Shown: in pieces, positions 53,185 to 64,000 of the stretch
How the letters are laid out: every line of letters starts with the position of its first letter
Position numbering within the stretch: the stretch's first letter is position 1
From: Antennarius striatus
Taxonomy: Eukaryota; Chordata; Actinopteri; Lophiiformes; Antennariidae
Assembly (NCBI RefSeq): GCF_040054535.1
Contig: NC_090796.1
Location: 8,616,501-8,680,500 of the forward strand
Reading direction: 5' to 3'
Length of the DNA stretch: 64,000 bases
Program-made: the position numbers and the translations under genes
The notes under the pieces: generated by a model
The model's input: the letters and a program-made list of their open reading frames with translations, nothing else
Database searches by the model: none
What the model was told of the DNA's origin: nothing

Positions 53185-56100
53185 TTAAGAAGCATTAATA
53201 GAATGAGGAGGGATCTCCTCTGCTTCCTCATCCCGATTTTCCTCCTCCTCTTCGTGGATGAGAGTCTCTCTGTCTGAGTTCTGCTTTGCTTCTTCTGACC
53301 TTTTTGTTGTCTTGTTCAGGATCCCACCCTGTAGGAAAAAACATGAATTGACCACCCTGAATATATCAGGCACACAAAATTGTATACAGTCACTGTGTGT
53401 GAAGACTGACCTGTCTGTGGTCGACCACGTTGAGCAGCGCTGAGGTGATGATGCAGGCGATGGTGTTGGCCAACATGAATATCATCATCCTCTGCCAACG
53501 CCACAGTGGAATTTTAGTTTGACTGTCCAAAGAATGGAGAAAAGAAATGCAAGAAGCTTGAACATACTGAACGCTCACCCAATGATGCAGAGCAGTGAGT
53601 TCACCTTCCTACCTAGACTTGGTGCCCAAAATTTCTCCAACAACCAGATTGGAGACCCCAACTCCAATCATCTGTATGGACGTTGCCAGACCCATGGCTG
53701 TTCCCAGAGTCGCTTGAGGTACCACGAGGGGAATAGATGGCCACATGCTCGCCTGGAAAAAAGCTCAGTTGGTTAAGATTAACATCATTTTGTCAGAATT
53801 AACAAAGGCAGTCAATTTTTTGTGAAACTAATGAGCATAGATCAACATAATAAGTGAGTATATAATGTTGGGCCACATGGTCCAGGTTTGAAACAAACTC
53901 TCTCTTACACTAAGAGGAGACCCACTGGAAACTCCAGGTGTTCCTGGAGAACCCTGAACTAAGATGACCTTCCTGTTTCCAGTTGTGTCACCAGACCTTG
54001 GACTGCTGAGAGGGCAGCCTTTTCCTGTCCCAGCAGTCTACAGCATATGTGCACATAGAGCACTCAAGCACGGTTTGTTACAGAAACACACCATTTGTGT
54101 CTCCTTCAGCCACATCAGCAGAACAAAACAACATCCCGTCAGTAAAAGGCTTCAGTCCAGGAAGAAGTATATAGTGTTACTGTTAGACTGTGAGTAATTT
54201 GTTCCTTTTTCTTCGCTGGGAGTGACTGAAACCCACTGATTATACTTACTGTCATGACTGTCACACAGTCACACTTACACTGTTGGTTGTATATACAGTA
54301 TTTTCAGTGTTTCGTTGTTGTGGATATAACTTGTTGTTTGATTTAGATTATATGCTATTTAATTTTGGCACTTTTGATCATTTTTGTCATATTTTGATGG
54401 AGTTGCTTTGGAATATTTTGCCTTCAGTTTTTGGTGATCAGATTGCGTAATTTGTTAATTTATTTACTATTTCCAAGGTGGATTATTAAATTTAATAACA
54501 AAATCTTAAATTATATAAGTTAATTGTGCTTACTAATGACAACTCCTCAACACAATAATTATCAATCCGATGAGGTTCTATTTTCGCCTTTAATCTAATG
54601 TTATCATTTTATCTATAAAATCTCTATTTTTCCAGGGTAAAAATGTATCTGTGATTTCATGATGTTCCAAAGGGCATTGCTCTTCATTCTGAGTCATGAC
54701 TCACGTGATGATTTGAGAATTATTCTAAATTAAATGCATCTGTCAGACAGCTTGGGTGTGAGAAATCCAAATGGTTGTAAACTTACAGCAGCAAAGGAGT
54801 AGGTGATCCCCAGCCATATGGTGGAGATGAGAGGGGGCACATAGGTGAAGGCCAGGAGTCCAAACACAGGCAGTGTGAGGACAGCACAGGACACAGCGAA
54901 GATGCCCCGTAGACCCACATAATCCTGTAATGAACAACAAAAAGGTTTGTTACCACTCATTTACTCACTTCTTATTACATCCTGCAACTTGTAGACAGTT
55001 TAGAAATAGATCCAGGTTATAGATACAGTACTTACTATAAGAATGCCCACACTGGCTGAGAGGACCAGTGAGCTGTCATAAACTGCACCGGCAATATAAG
55101 CTGCCTCCTTCTGACTGTAGCCACTGTACTTATCCTGAATGAATTTACTGGACAGAAAAAGAAAATGGTATTTCAACACATAATTATTCTGTGTACACCA
55201 TAGGATCACAATTTTGTCATGTCTGAGAATACATCCCAAAAGAATGTGGTTCTTCCCAAAAAGTTAAACAATATATTGTGTGTGTGTGTGTGTATATAAA
55301 TATATATACTGTATATATTGTATATATATTGTATATATATATTGTGTATATATTGTGTATATGTTACACAATGACATACATACCTAGCATCTGCAATGAA
55401 TGGGAAAATACCATTGTAAAAGAACATGATGGTGAGAATCAATAACCAGTATCTTAGTGACAGGAGCTTCACATCCTGAATTCTCTAGACATAAACATAC
55501 ACAGAAAAACACATAATTAACTCCACAATAATCATTTCCTGAAAAACACAAGCTCAGACAAAGCTCATACCACTTTGCGAGACTCCTCTTGAATGGCGTC
55601 ATCAAGACCCAACTGCTTCATTCCGATCTTGTCCAGGGTGCTGACAATAATGGCCGAAAGAAAGCTCAGCACACACAATAGTGCACCTAGAAGACAAAGC
55701 ATAAATGGTCAAAATGGCATAAAGAAAACATTTTTATGATGTCAATTCAGTTGTGCTCTAAACGTACCACCCCAGAGTGTCCACTGCAAGCCGTATTTTT
55801 CTTCAAACCTCTGAGTGAGGAAAAAGTTCAGGACTGAACCAAGGCGAGAGAAAGCTATGGTGAGACCAAACGCCAACGCCAGCTCCTTCCCTTTGAACCA
55901 AAAGGCTGTGATGCGGTTCTGAACAACTGACGGGGAAACAAACAACACAGGATCTTAGGAATATTGTTTTGACAATGCTAATGTTATTAATATAGTAATC
56001 TTACTGGTCAGAGATCCATTGCCTGACCCAAACAGGAGTCGGCCTGTGAGCATGAGTGGCAACAGATAGGGAGTTCCTTTGAAGTGGGAGCCCAGTGCAA

Positions 56101-57233
56101 ACAGAGAGGAGCCCAAAACACACAAAGAAGAGAAAAAGAACACTCCAACTGCAGAGACAACAGAGAGACAAATGACTTCTTACAAGTTATCACTAATTAA
56201 TATCCTGAGGGAACAGACTAAAATAAAAATTTATTATGCAAACCTACATCGGTTTCCTAATTTGTCAACAAGAAACCCAGCCATGATCACCACTAAGGCA
56301 TTCCTGTTGAGAGATGATGGCATCAGCTGCACTTGATATAATCAAGATATGTGTGTTGCAGTAGAGTCAGCAGAGAGTGTGTGTGTTTGCTTACGTCCAA
56401 GCATAGATTGCATAGAGAAGATTGTACTGCTGAGGGGTCATCCCCAATCCCAACACACAGTCAATGGTTCCATTGATCACTGTTGCATTGGGACATGTCA
56501 GGTTCTGTCAGGTGAAAGGAAGCCGGTTATAAAAATGTACAGAGCCACAAACTGAGAACAGGCTTTGGATTTAAGCTCATGATACCTCCCACTTACCCCT
56601 TGGAACTGTTCCTGTAAAACACTGGGGATGTCGAAGCAGAAGTAGGAGCCGAATGTCAGGAGACAGTTGAAGAACAGCACCACAAAGCGGTAATACACTG
56701 TAGAAATAACATAAAGAATGGATCATTGATGTTTCCTTGCAAATTACATTCTTTTTTTTACTTTAAAACTCGGTTTTTACAACACTGACATTGTTTCAAG
56801 TAAAGCAGTAATACCTGTACCATGTTTGTTCACTGTCAGCAAAACAACTAGCAACTAGCGATTAATAAATGTAATGATGTGTGATATTTAATTGTTTATT
56901 GAATACTCCAGTAGTTTTTAGTGTGGAAGGAAAATCTGAGTAAATATAGTAAATATATATTCCAATGTAACATCTGTGTGTTAAAGGCAAACATCTGTTT
57001 ACAAGCAAACATCTGTTTGCCTGTAACATGACGTTATAGTTAATGATTTAGGAGACAATTTATCATAATTTCACAGATACATAAACATAACAATCACAGC
57101 TAACTTCCTATTAGCTCTTTTAGCTTAAAATGCTGAGCTGGTCATTCAGTACCCAGTTTGTTCATCTACGGCCGCAGCTATTCTGACAACATAGGACACA
57201 GGCAGACATACCTTTCTCTGCCGGTTGAGTCAT
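53185..57233 (-). CDS. MFSD1-like major facilitator transporter, copy B
   Basis: Exons, in order: 57212-57233, 56597-56697, 56395-56504, 56248-56303, 56005-56148, 55768-55926, 55571-55686, 55384-55484, 55036-55147, 54787-54924, 53613-53752, 53411-53522, 53185-53328. They join to 1,455 bases (484 residues), starting MTQPAEKVYYRFVVLFFNCL. All introns are GT-AG. The loop after helix 1 has three N-glycosylation sequons (NLT, NAT, NGT) and paired cysteines. Helix 2 to helix 5 marks are FFFSSLCVLGSSLFALGSHF, GRLLFGSG and QNRITAFWFKGKELALAFGL. The second half has KFIQDKYSGYSQKEAAYIAG and MWPSIPLVVPQATLGTAMGL. The cytosolic tail has a DRETLI dileucine-type motif, then an acidic run (EEEEENRDEEAEE). 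It is intact and best read as an endolysosomal transporter; the substrate is inferred from family only. Confidence 0.92.
55270..55375. repeat. TG/TA-rich microsatellite
   Basis: (TG)n followed by TATATA/TATTGTGTA repeats in intron 8 of copy B, close to exon 8 (high-coordinate side). Confidence 0.9.
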
Positions 57234-58929
57234 CGTGAACAAAAATGATGGAAGCTGTAAAAAAACAAACACCTAGAGTAATTACATCCGTTTCTGTTGT
57301 TTCCGTGGCTTTCTGGGCTGTTGGGGTCACGCTGGCTGCCCAGAATCCCGGACCTGTGACGTCCACACCGCCTCCGGCTACGGACCACAGGAGCGGTCTG
57401 GGGTGCGCTACAAATCTGCGCGCGCATTCAAGTGTTTTTTTTTTGTTTTGTTTTTTAAAAAAAAGCTTTATTGACAGAGTAACTTTACACTCCTACGTTC
57501 GTACGACTCAGCTTTTTGGCTTTAATGAATCTACATTAAAGAGAGCGGCACGTATTTTTCATCACTTATTACTATTAATGTGAAATTTGATGTCTTTTTT
57601 GTGAAGAGTATAAACCTGTAAACAACATTCGAACTTTTTTTTAATGTATTATTTCTCATTAATAGTTGAACACTGCTTTTTTATTTAAAACAATCATTAT
57701 TTAATATTTAGCATTAATTGATATTTTTTAAATGAAGGAGATATACATATTCAGGGCAGTCCATTTTAGAATTAAATTATTTACATTTGCTTTTTTTTTT
57801 TTTTGCTTGTTCATTTGGAATTACACAAAATTTTACTGATTTTCATTAAACTGAAGGCAATAAGATTAGAACATGTGCCGTGAAATATCTGGAGTAGTGG
57901 AACAATTTTTCCAGTCTCATTTTAACAGAATCCAGAGAACAATCCTTTTTGGGAAAGGCCATGTTGGATTTTGGACAAGAATTTATTTATTTCATAAAGT
58001 CTGCTGGCCCTGTCTGAATAGCTCGACATTCACAGGTTTACCTTCACGTTTTGTCAGTGATTTTGAAGTTTGACAATAGTTCTGTTGGAGGCTGAGGTTT
58101 ATCACTAGAAGTGTTATTCTCCAGTAGCTAACAGGTCACTTTTGCATTCAACATCTGTGCTGGTTCTAAAAACTTTATTTGTTGGTTAGTACTTAGTAAC
58201 AGCAAAAAAAATGAAGTAATGTTCCACTTGTGTCCTAACACAAACTTTTTTTTGTTGACTCAGTTAAATGGAGTAGTTTATTCATTTAGTTTGAAATTTA
58301 TTTCATTTTATTATTTTTACAGTTTTTGTAACAATGTCCCAACAACAAACAGCATCCATAAGAACCAGTTGTGCAACTTATAACTCGGCATACTTTTCAA
58401 ATGAAATAAAATAATTTGTATTAACAACTTTATTGAACAGAAGACTTAATCAGAAATCTAAATTAGCATATCTAACACCTTATGTAGCAATGCATTTCAT
58501 TACAAAACAGAGGACTAAAGTTTAATCCATGAGTGAAATTAGTATCTAAAATGTGCATCTGGATAAGTGTGATAAATATAAAGGTGTGTAATATGTAACA
58601 ATCCATTCAACAAAATATCAATGTCTTACAATCAAGGTATTAAAATACGTTTAAATAGCTTTTCAAATTCATCCAATCATGTAGCCGTAACAATTCAATG
58701 AATGTCAGTGTTTCCTCACAGGGCAGTTAGGTATTAAAAACTCAACTGTCCATGGTCCAATATTTAACATGTTGGTTAAGAGTCCAAGCTTGAAGATAAA
58801 TGCAGTAAGTCGTAGCGCCTCCTAGTGGGGGTATTTTGTATCCTGTTTAACTAAACTGAAGAATCTGAGTACAGTACTATACAGTACATGAACAACTGGA
58901 CGACACCAAGAAAACATCTAGGCATCATC
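57234..58929 (-). other. Copy B upstream region and intergenic DNA
   Basis: The first 200 bp upstream of the copy B start (to about 57,430) are GC- and CpG-richer than the rest and probably hold its promoter. Beyond that the DNA is AT-rich, with poly-T runs (57,433-57,444 and 57,791-57,804), and no gene is seen. Confidence 0.5.
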
Positions 58930-58935
58930 TTTATT
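58930..58935 (-). terminator. Polyadenylation signal of mfsd1-like copy C
   Basis: AATAAAGATGATGCCT on the minus strand matches the copy B signal. It lies about 1.2 kb past the copy C stop because a Tc1-like remnant sits in between. Confidence 0.6.
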
Positions 58936-59264
58936 TTCTGATATTTCAGACCGATCACTGTTAATTTTTTTTAAATAAAATTAAAAAATATCAATAAAAT
59001 TACATTATAGTACCGGTATTCAAGTATAGAGTACATAAATATACAAATAACAGACAAAAATATGTATTTCACTGTTTAACTATAGACAATAAATTGATGC
59101 TTCTTGGTTGTACGTATACCTGATTTTTTTTCCATTATATCATCTGGTGGAGATGATAAATTTACACCTCTGCTGTAGCAACAACAATGTTATTAAATTG
59201 AGTTGTGCAAATACCCAAGTAGAATAATGTTATATATGATATACCAGGCAGCTATAATATAATG

Positions 59265-60117
59265 ATTACCTGCCTCATGTAGTTTAGGAGCCACTTCTGC
59301 TTCCAAAAAAGCTCTAAGCCTTTGAGACGTGGACTCCACTAGACCTCTGAAGGTGTGGATGAATTTATCAACAGATTATTTAAGTTGTGAGCAGAGGGCT
59401 CCATAAATCAGATTTGTTTGTTCAGCACATCATACAGATGCTCAATTGGATTGAGATTAAGGAAATTTGGAAGCCATATCAGCACATCAAAACATTGCTG
59501 TATTCCTCAAACAATTACTGAACTATTTTTAGTTTTGTGGAAGGGCACACTGCCAAAGCATCACAATGCCTCTACCTCCTTCCCATAGTGCATCCTGGCG
59601 GCAGGTGTTCCCTAGGTAACCGTCACAGATACCCCTAATCACCCTAATTATAGAAAAGACCAGGCCCCAATCTTCCATTGCTTTGTGGTCTAGTTCTGAT
59701 GCTCACATGTGTATCACTGGAACTCTTGATGGTGGAGAGAAGTCAGCAGGGATATCCTAACTGGTCTACAGACATGCAAGAAACTGTGATGCACTGTGAA
59801 TTCTGAGAACTTTATATCAGAACCAGCTTTAACTTCTTCAACATTTTGAACTACAGCAGTTCATCTGTTGGAGTAAACTACACTGGTTCATCCCCATGGG
59901 CATCAATGACCCGTGACCCTGTAGCTGGTTCACTCTTTTACTGCCTTAGGTCACTTTTGATTAATACTACCCATTTTCCCTTGATCTAACACATGGTTCA
60001 AGGTCAAAAGTTTCCCTTGCTACAAAATATATTCCAATAACTGCCATGATCATGAGATAATGAGTAATATTCCATTCACCTGTCTGTGGTCATAAGGATA
60101 TGGCTGATCAGTCTAAA
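59265..60117 (-). mobile_element. Tc1-like transposon remnant in copy C 3' UTR
   Basis: On the minus strand the C-terminal transposase motif is clear near 59,430-59,480 (LPNFLNLNPIEHLYDVL, decayed from WPPNSPDLNPIEHLW). Upstream pieces match the GGRQGCTMGRRR, EHQNWT and N-terminal HTH parts of a common fish Tc1-like element. The high-coordinate end, CACCTGTCTGTGGTCATAAG then GATATGGCTGATCAGT, is its terminal repeat. A block between the DDE middle Asp and the NPIEHL motif is missing. It is inactive. Confidence 0.8.
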
Positions 60118-60153
60118 TAAAATGATTAAGAGTCGACTTTTAAAACTGAAAAC

Positions 60154-63100
60154 TCAAGAGTTGATAGAATGAGGACTGATCTCCTCTGCTGCCACATTCT
60201 CGTTTTGTTCTTCCTCTACTATGATAGGGATTTCTTCGTCTGAGTTCTGCTTTGCTTGTTCTGACCTCTTTGTTGTCTTGTTCAGGATCCCACCCTGTAG
60301 CAAAAACATGCACCATTTGAATAAATTAGGTTGACAAAATTTTATACAGACAATGTGTGAGACAACCTACCTGTCTGTAGTCGACAATGTTAAGAATCAC
60401 TGAGGTGATGATGCAGGTGATGGTGTTGGCCAATATGAAGATCATCATCCCCTGCCAACGCCACAGTGGAATTTTAGTTTCACTGTCCAGAGAATAGAGA
60501 AAAATGTTCAGTAAAAAGTTCATGAATCTCTTACATACTGCAATAATCAGCCAACGATGGACTGCAGTGACTACACTTTCCTACCTAGACTTTGTGCCCA
60601 AAATCTGTCCAATGACCAGATTGGACACCCCAACTCCGAGCATGTGTATGGAGCTGGCCAGACCCATGGCTGTTCCCAGAGTTGCTTGAGGTACCACGAG
60701 GGGAATAGATGGCCACATGCTTGGCTGAAATAAAACTTGGTTGGTTAAGACTATGACAATTTTTGTCAAAAATATGTGAAACAAAGACATTCGGCTGTAA
60801 AAATCATCAGCATAGATGAACATAACGGACATGAATATGTTATTAATTTCAAAGGATTCCATTTTGGCCTTTGTCTGAAGTACTATCCTTACAACAAAAT
60901 CTGTATTTGCCAGGTGAAATATGTACCGGCACTGATCATTTCACAATGTTACAAGTGGGAATGTTTGGCATACAAGCTTTGTAGTGTCAGTGGCTGAGAG
61001 GGGCAAAGCTGAGTCCGATCCAGGTATGGACAGACTCAGCAGGTCCAAACATGTCCTGATGGTCTGCTGGGACCATCCGGTGGAGCCCTCCGTCAGCGCA
61101 GTCTTCACCTCCCACCTCCGGAAGACCTTTTCCCAGATTCCGGGGGAGGCTGTGAAAATTGAGTCAGTTTACCATGTTCTCCACGTCGATTGTCAAAAGC
61201 AACTGCTCAGAGCTGTGGTCGCATAGTCTTCGGTCCCTGTCACGGCAGCAACCCCTGAACTTGGTCATAGACTACGGAAGTAAGGGATGCAGTCAAGCTG
61301 AAGAAGGAGTCTTATTGAGCCGTCTTGACTCGTGGGACTCCGGCGGCAGTTGATGGGTACCAGGAATATTGCATAGTGGTAATGGAAGCAAAAACTCAGA
61401 TCTGGGAAGAGTTTGGGGAGGCTATGGAGACGGACTATTGGTCGGCCTCAAAGAAATTCTGGCAAACCATCAAACTGTGGACAGAATTTCTTAGTGCTGC
61501 CAGGGTTCTGAGGCAGTCCCACTAGGGGATCACAGGATTTCATCTCTGCTCTTTGTGGATGATGTTGTTCTGTTGGCCTCATAAAGCCTGGACCTTCAGC
61601 AAGTACTAGAGTAGTTTTCAACTGTGCTAATCAAGCAGGATGGGGATCAGAACCTCCAAATAGGAGGCCATGGTTCTTGACTGGAAAAAGATGGTCTGCC
61701 ATCTCCAGATCGGTGGGAAATAGAAGAGTTGGTGAATTTGGGGTCTTGTTCACAAGGGAGAGAAGGACGGAGTGTGAGATTGACTAGATCGGCACAATGG
61801 CTGCAATGTTGCAATGCACCCTGAGAGGTAGGATTCTTCACTCAGTCACCAGGGAGGAGCGGAGTAGAGCCACTGCTCCTCCACATCGAGAGGGGATTTC
61901 TTCGAGAGAGGGCTCGGGCATCTGTTTTTAATGCCTTCCTGGATGCCTCCCTGGGAAGGTTTTTTGTTCATGCCAGGAGGAAGCCCCATGGCAGACCTAG
62001 GACATGCTGAGGAGACTTAAAATGGATATGAACTCACAGAAGCAAAGGAGTAGGTGATCCCCAGCCATATGGTGGAGACGAGAGGGGGGACATAAGAGAA
62101 GGCCAGGAGACCAAACGCGGGCAGCGAGAGGACAGCACAGGAAACAATGAAGATGCCCCGCAGACCCACGTAATCCTGCAATGAACAACAGAAAGATTTA
62201 TTACTGCTTGTCTGCTTATTTGATATTACTTCTTACAACTTGTGGACAGCTTAGAAACAGATTCAGGTTATAGATACTTACTATGAGAAAGCCTGCGCCA
62301 GCTGACAGGACCAGTGAGCTGTCATAAATTGCACCGGCAATATAAGCTGCCTCCTTCTGACTGTAGCCACTGTACTTATCCTGAATGAATTTACTGGACA
62401 GAAAAAGAAAATTATATATATGTAGTCTATCCATTTGACTAGGGTTAACACTCTGAGATGACTTTAGGCACATCAGGTGATAAAGAATTATCAGATAATT
62501 TTTAAAATAATGTAATATGCACATATGAATATGTTGACAGATCTACCTGGCATCTGCAACAAATGGGAAGATACCATTGTAAAAGAACATAATGGAGAGA
62601 ACCAGTAACCAGTATCTTAGTGACAGGAGCTTCACATCCTGAATTCTCTAGACACAAACACACACATAAAGACACATTTTTTATAACAATAAAAAATGTT
62701 AGGTCCTATTCTTTTTGACTTGTAGATATTGCCTCTTGGAAATGTCAGCAGGAGTTAACTGCACTTTAATATTCAGTTTCCAATGCTATGCTTATGATGT
62801 ACTGTTTTACATAGCTCCGCCTCCTGATGAATCAGGGCCAATAGGATTTAAGATGATAATTCTTGGAGTTGTAGTGATTTTACTGTTTATTATATCTGTT
62901 CAGCATAATGTCGTTCCATTTCTTCACTGTTTTATATTTGTTGTAATGTACAGTTGGCATGTCAATACACTAGAATTTTTACTGTTATTATATATTTTGT
63001 TTTACGACATGACTGTATGTCCTACAAATTGCCCCTCTGTAATGAATAAAGTGCTTAGAATAGAATAGAATAGAATAGAATAAAATACCACTTTGCTGGA

Positions 63101-64000
63101 CTCCTCTTGAATGGCACCATCTAGGCCCAGCTGCTCCACCCCAATCTTATCCAGTTTACTGACTACAATGGCAGATAGAAAGCTCAGCACACACAATAGT
63201 GCACCTAGAAAACAAAGCATGAATGGTCAAAATGGCATAAAGAAAATTTTTTTATGATGTCAATTCAGTTGTGCTCTAAACGTACCACCCCAGAGTGTCC
63301 ACTGCATGCCATATTTTTCTTCAAACCTCTGGGTGAGGAAAAAGTTCAGGACTGAACCGAAGCGAGAGAAAGTCAAGGTGAGACCAAACGCCAACGCCAG
63401 CTCCTTCCCTTTGAACCAAAAGGCTGTGATGCGGTTCTGAACAACTGATGGGGACACAAACGACACAGGATCTTAGGACTGTTCTTCTGAGGTGATACTG
63501 CTAATGGTGTGAATAAAGTGGCCTCACCAGTCAGAGATCCACTGCCTGACCCAAACAGGAGTCGGCCTGTGAGCATGAGTGGCAGCAGATAGGGAGTTCC
63601 TTTGAAGTGGGAGCCCAGTGCAAACAGAGAGGAGCCCAAAACACACAGAGAGGAGGACAAAAGCACTCCAACTGTAGCGAAGAGAAGGACACTTGATTCA
63701 TCGTCAATTAGCACAAAATCGGTTGTCCGAGGGGAACAGGCTAAAATATAAGTCATTATGCAAACCTACATTGGTTTCCTAATTTGTCACTAAGAAACCC
63801 AGCCATGATCACCACTAAGGCATTCCTGTTGAGAGATGACGGCATTAGCTGCACTTGATATAATCCACAAATTACAGTAGTGTGTGTGTGTGTGTGTGTG
63901 TGTGTTGCAGTAGAGTCAGCAAAGAGTGTGTGTGTTTGTTTACGTCCAAGCATAGATTGCATAGAGAAGATTGTACTGCTGAGGGGTCATCCCCAATCCC
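60154..64000 (-). CDS. MFSD1-like major facilitator transporter, copy C (partial)
   Basis: Exons seen, in order: 63944 to beyond 64000 (exon 3, cut), 63770-63825, 63528-63671, 63286-63444, 63089-63204, 62547-62647, 62282-62393, 62038-62175, 60585-60724, 60371-60482, 60154-60294. Lengths and phases equal those of copies A and B up to the last exon. Exons 1 and 2 lie past the window. The frame is open to a TGA after ISPHSINS. The tail carries an acidic EEIPII motif and EEEQNENVAAEE. Two LINE fragments touch splice donors: after exon 7 (donor now GTATTTTA) and after exon 10 (GTGAGTTC). Closest to copy B, with intron 6 nearly identical. It is probably functional, but exon 7 splicing may be weakened. 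Confidence 0.9.
60985..62030 (+). mobile_element. Degraded LINE ORF2 remnant in copy C intron 10
   Basis: Plus-strand pieces match a common fish LINE protein: PSVSAVFTSHLRKTFSQIPG after the endonuclease, then AVKLKKES...CGTPAAADGY, KTQIWEEFGEAMETDYWSAS and KKFWQTI. A FVDDVVLLAS box near 61,545-61,580 is the decayed RT active site, and HREGISSREGSGICF lies near the end. Stops, frameshifts and a large internal deletion are present. It ends within about 20 bp of the exon 10 donor. Confidence 0.75.
62700..63085 (+). mobile_element. L2-like LINE fragment ending in (AGAAT)n
   Basis: The start encodes GPILF...LLEMSAGVNCTLIFSFQCYA and then YDVLFYI, decayed from the L2-type GPLLFxLYMLPLGxxxxxxxxxFHCYADDxxLYI. 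The end is a run of AGAAT units (63,057-63,083) that abuts exon 7 of copy C. The piece between is AT-rich. It lies on the strand opposite to the gene. Confidence 0.65.
63880..63906. repeat. (TG)n microsatellite
   Basis: About 13 TG units in intron 3 of copy C. Confidence 0.95.

Overview
The window is vertebrate nuclear DNA, almost certainly from a teleost and probably a spiny-rayed fish. Genes are split into short exons with GT-AG introns. Long (GT)n tracts are present. The interspersed elements are those typical of fish: Tc1-like, hAT, a CACTA-like element, Rex3/RTE-like LINE, L2-like LINE and tRNA-derived SINEs. No bacterial operon, CRISPR array or rRNA gene is visible. All recognised genes lie on the minus strand, so each is read from high to low coordinates.

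Layout from low to high coordinate. (1) 1-20,813: the 5' part of mprip (myosin phosphatase Rho-interacting protein): exon 1 (20,694-20,813), exon 2 (17,851-17,928) and exon 3 (16,660-16,725). The rest of the gene lies beyond position 1, so 1-16,659 is read as intron 3. (2) 20,814-23,681: mprip 5' flank and the 3' region of the next gene. (3) 23,682-40,747: a complete ablim1 (actin-binding LIM protein 1). I place 19 core coding exons that join in frame to 655 residues: a unique N-terminus, four LIM domains, a linker and a villin headpiece. An in-frame 90-bp cassette exon may be added. (4) 41,581-64,000: three tandem, same-strand, 13-exon genes of the MFSD1 family of major-facilitator transporters. 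Copy A (41,581-45,687) gives 465 residues and copy B (53,185-57,233) gives 484. Copy C (60,154 to past 64,000) is cut by the window edge inside exon 3. Exons 3 to 12 have the same length and phase in every copy where they are complete.

The most unusual structure is 45,706-51,452. It is a 5.7-kb DNA transposon with CACTG...CAGTG ends and a 3-bp ATA target duplication, inserted 18 bp upstream of the copy A start codon. It has been invaded by a 1.07-kb inverted-repeat element (45,899-46,972) and by a Rex3/RTE-like LINE (about 48,366-50,285). It still holds remnants of its own exons, one coding for paired C2H2-like zinc fingers. Copy C carries two LINE fragments right next to splice donors and a Tc1 remnant in its 3' UTR, yet keeps its reading frame.

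The two cytoskeletal genes belong together by theme: ABLIM1 binds F-actin through its headpiece, and MPRIP binds actin and targets myosin phosphatase. The MFSD1-like cluster is unrelated and probably encodes endolysosomal solute or dipeptide transporters. All identities come from reading translated exons against remembered family sequences; no database search was run.
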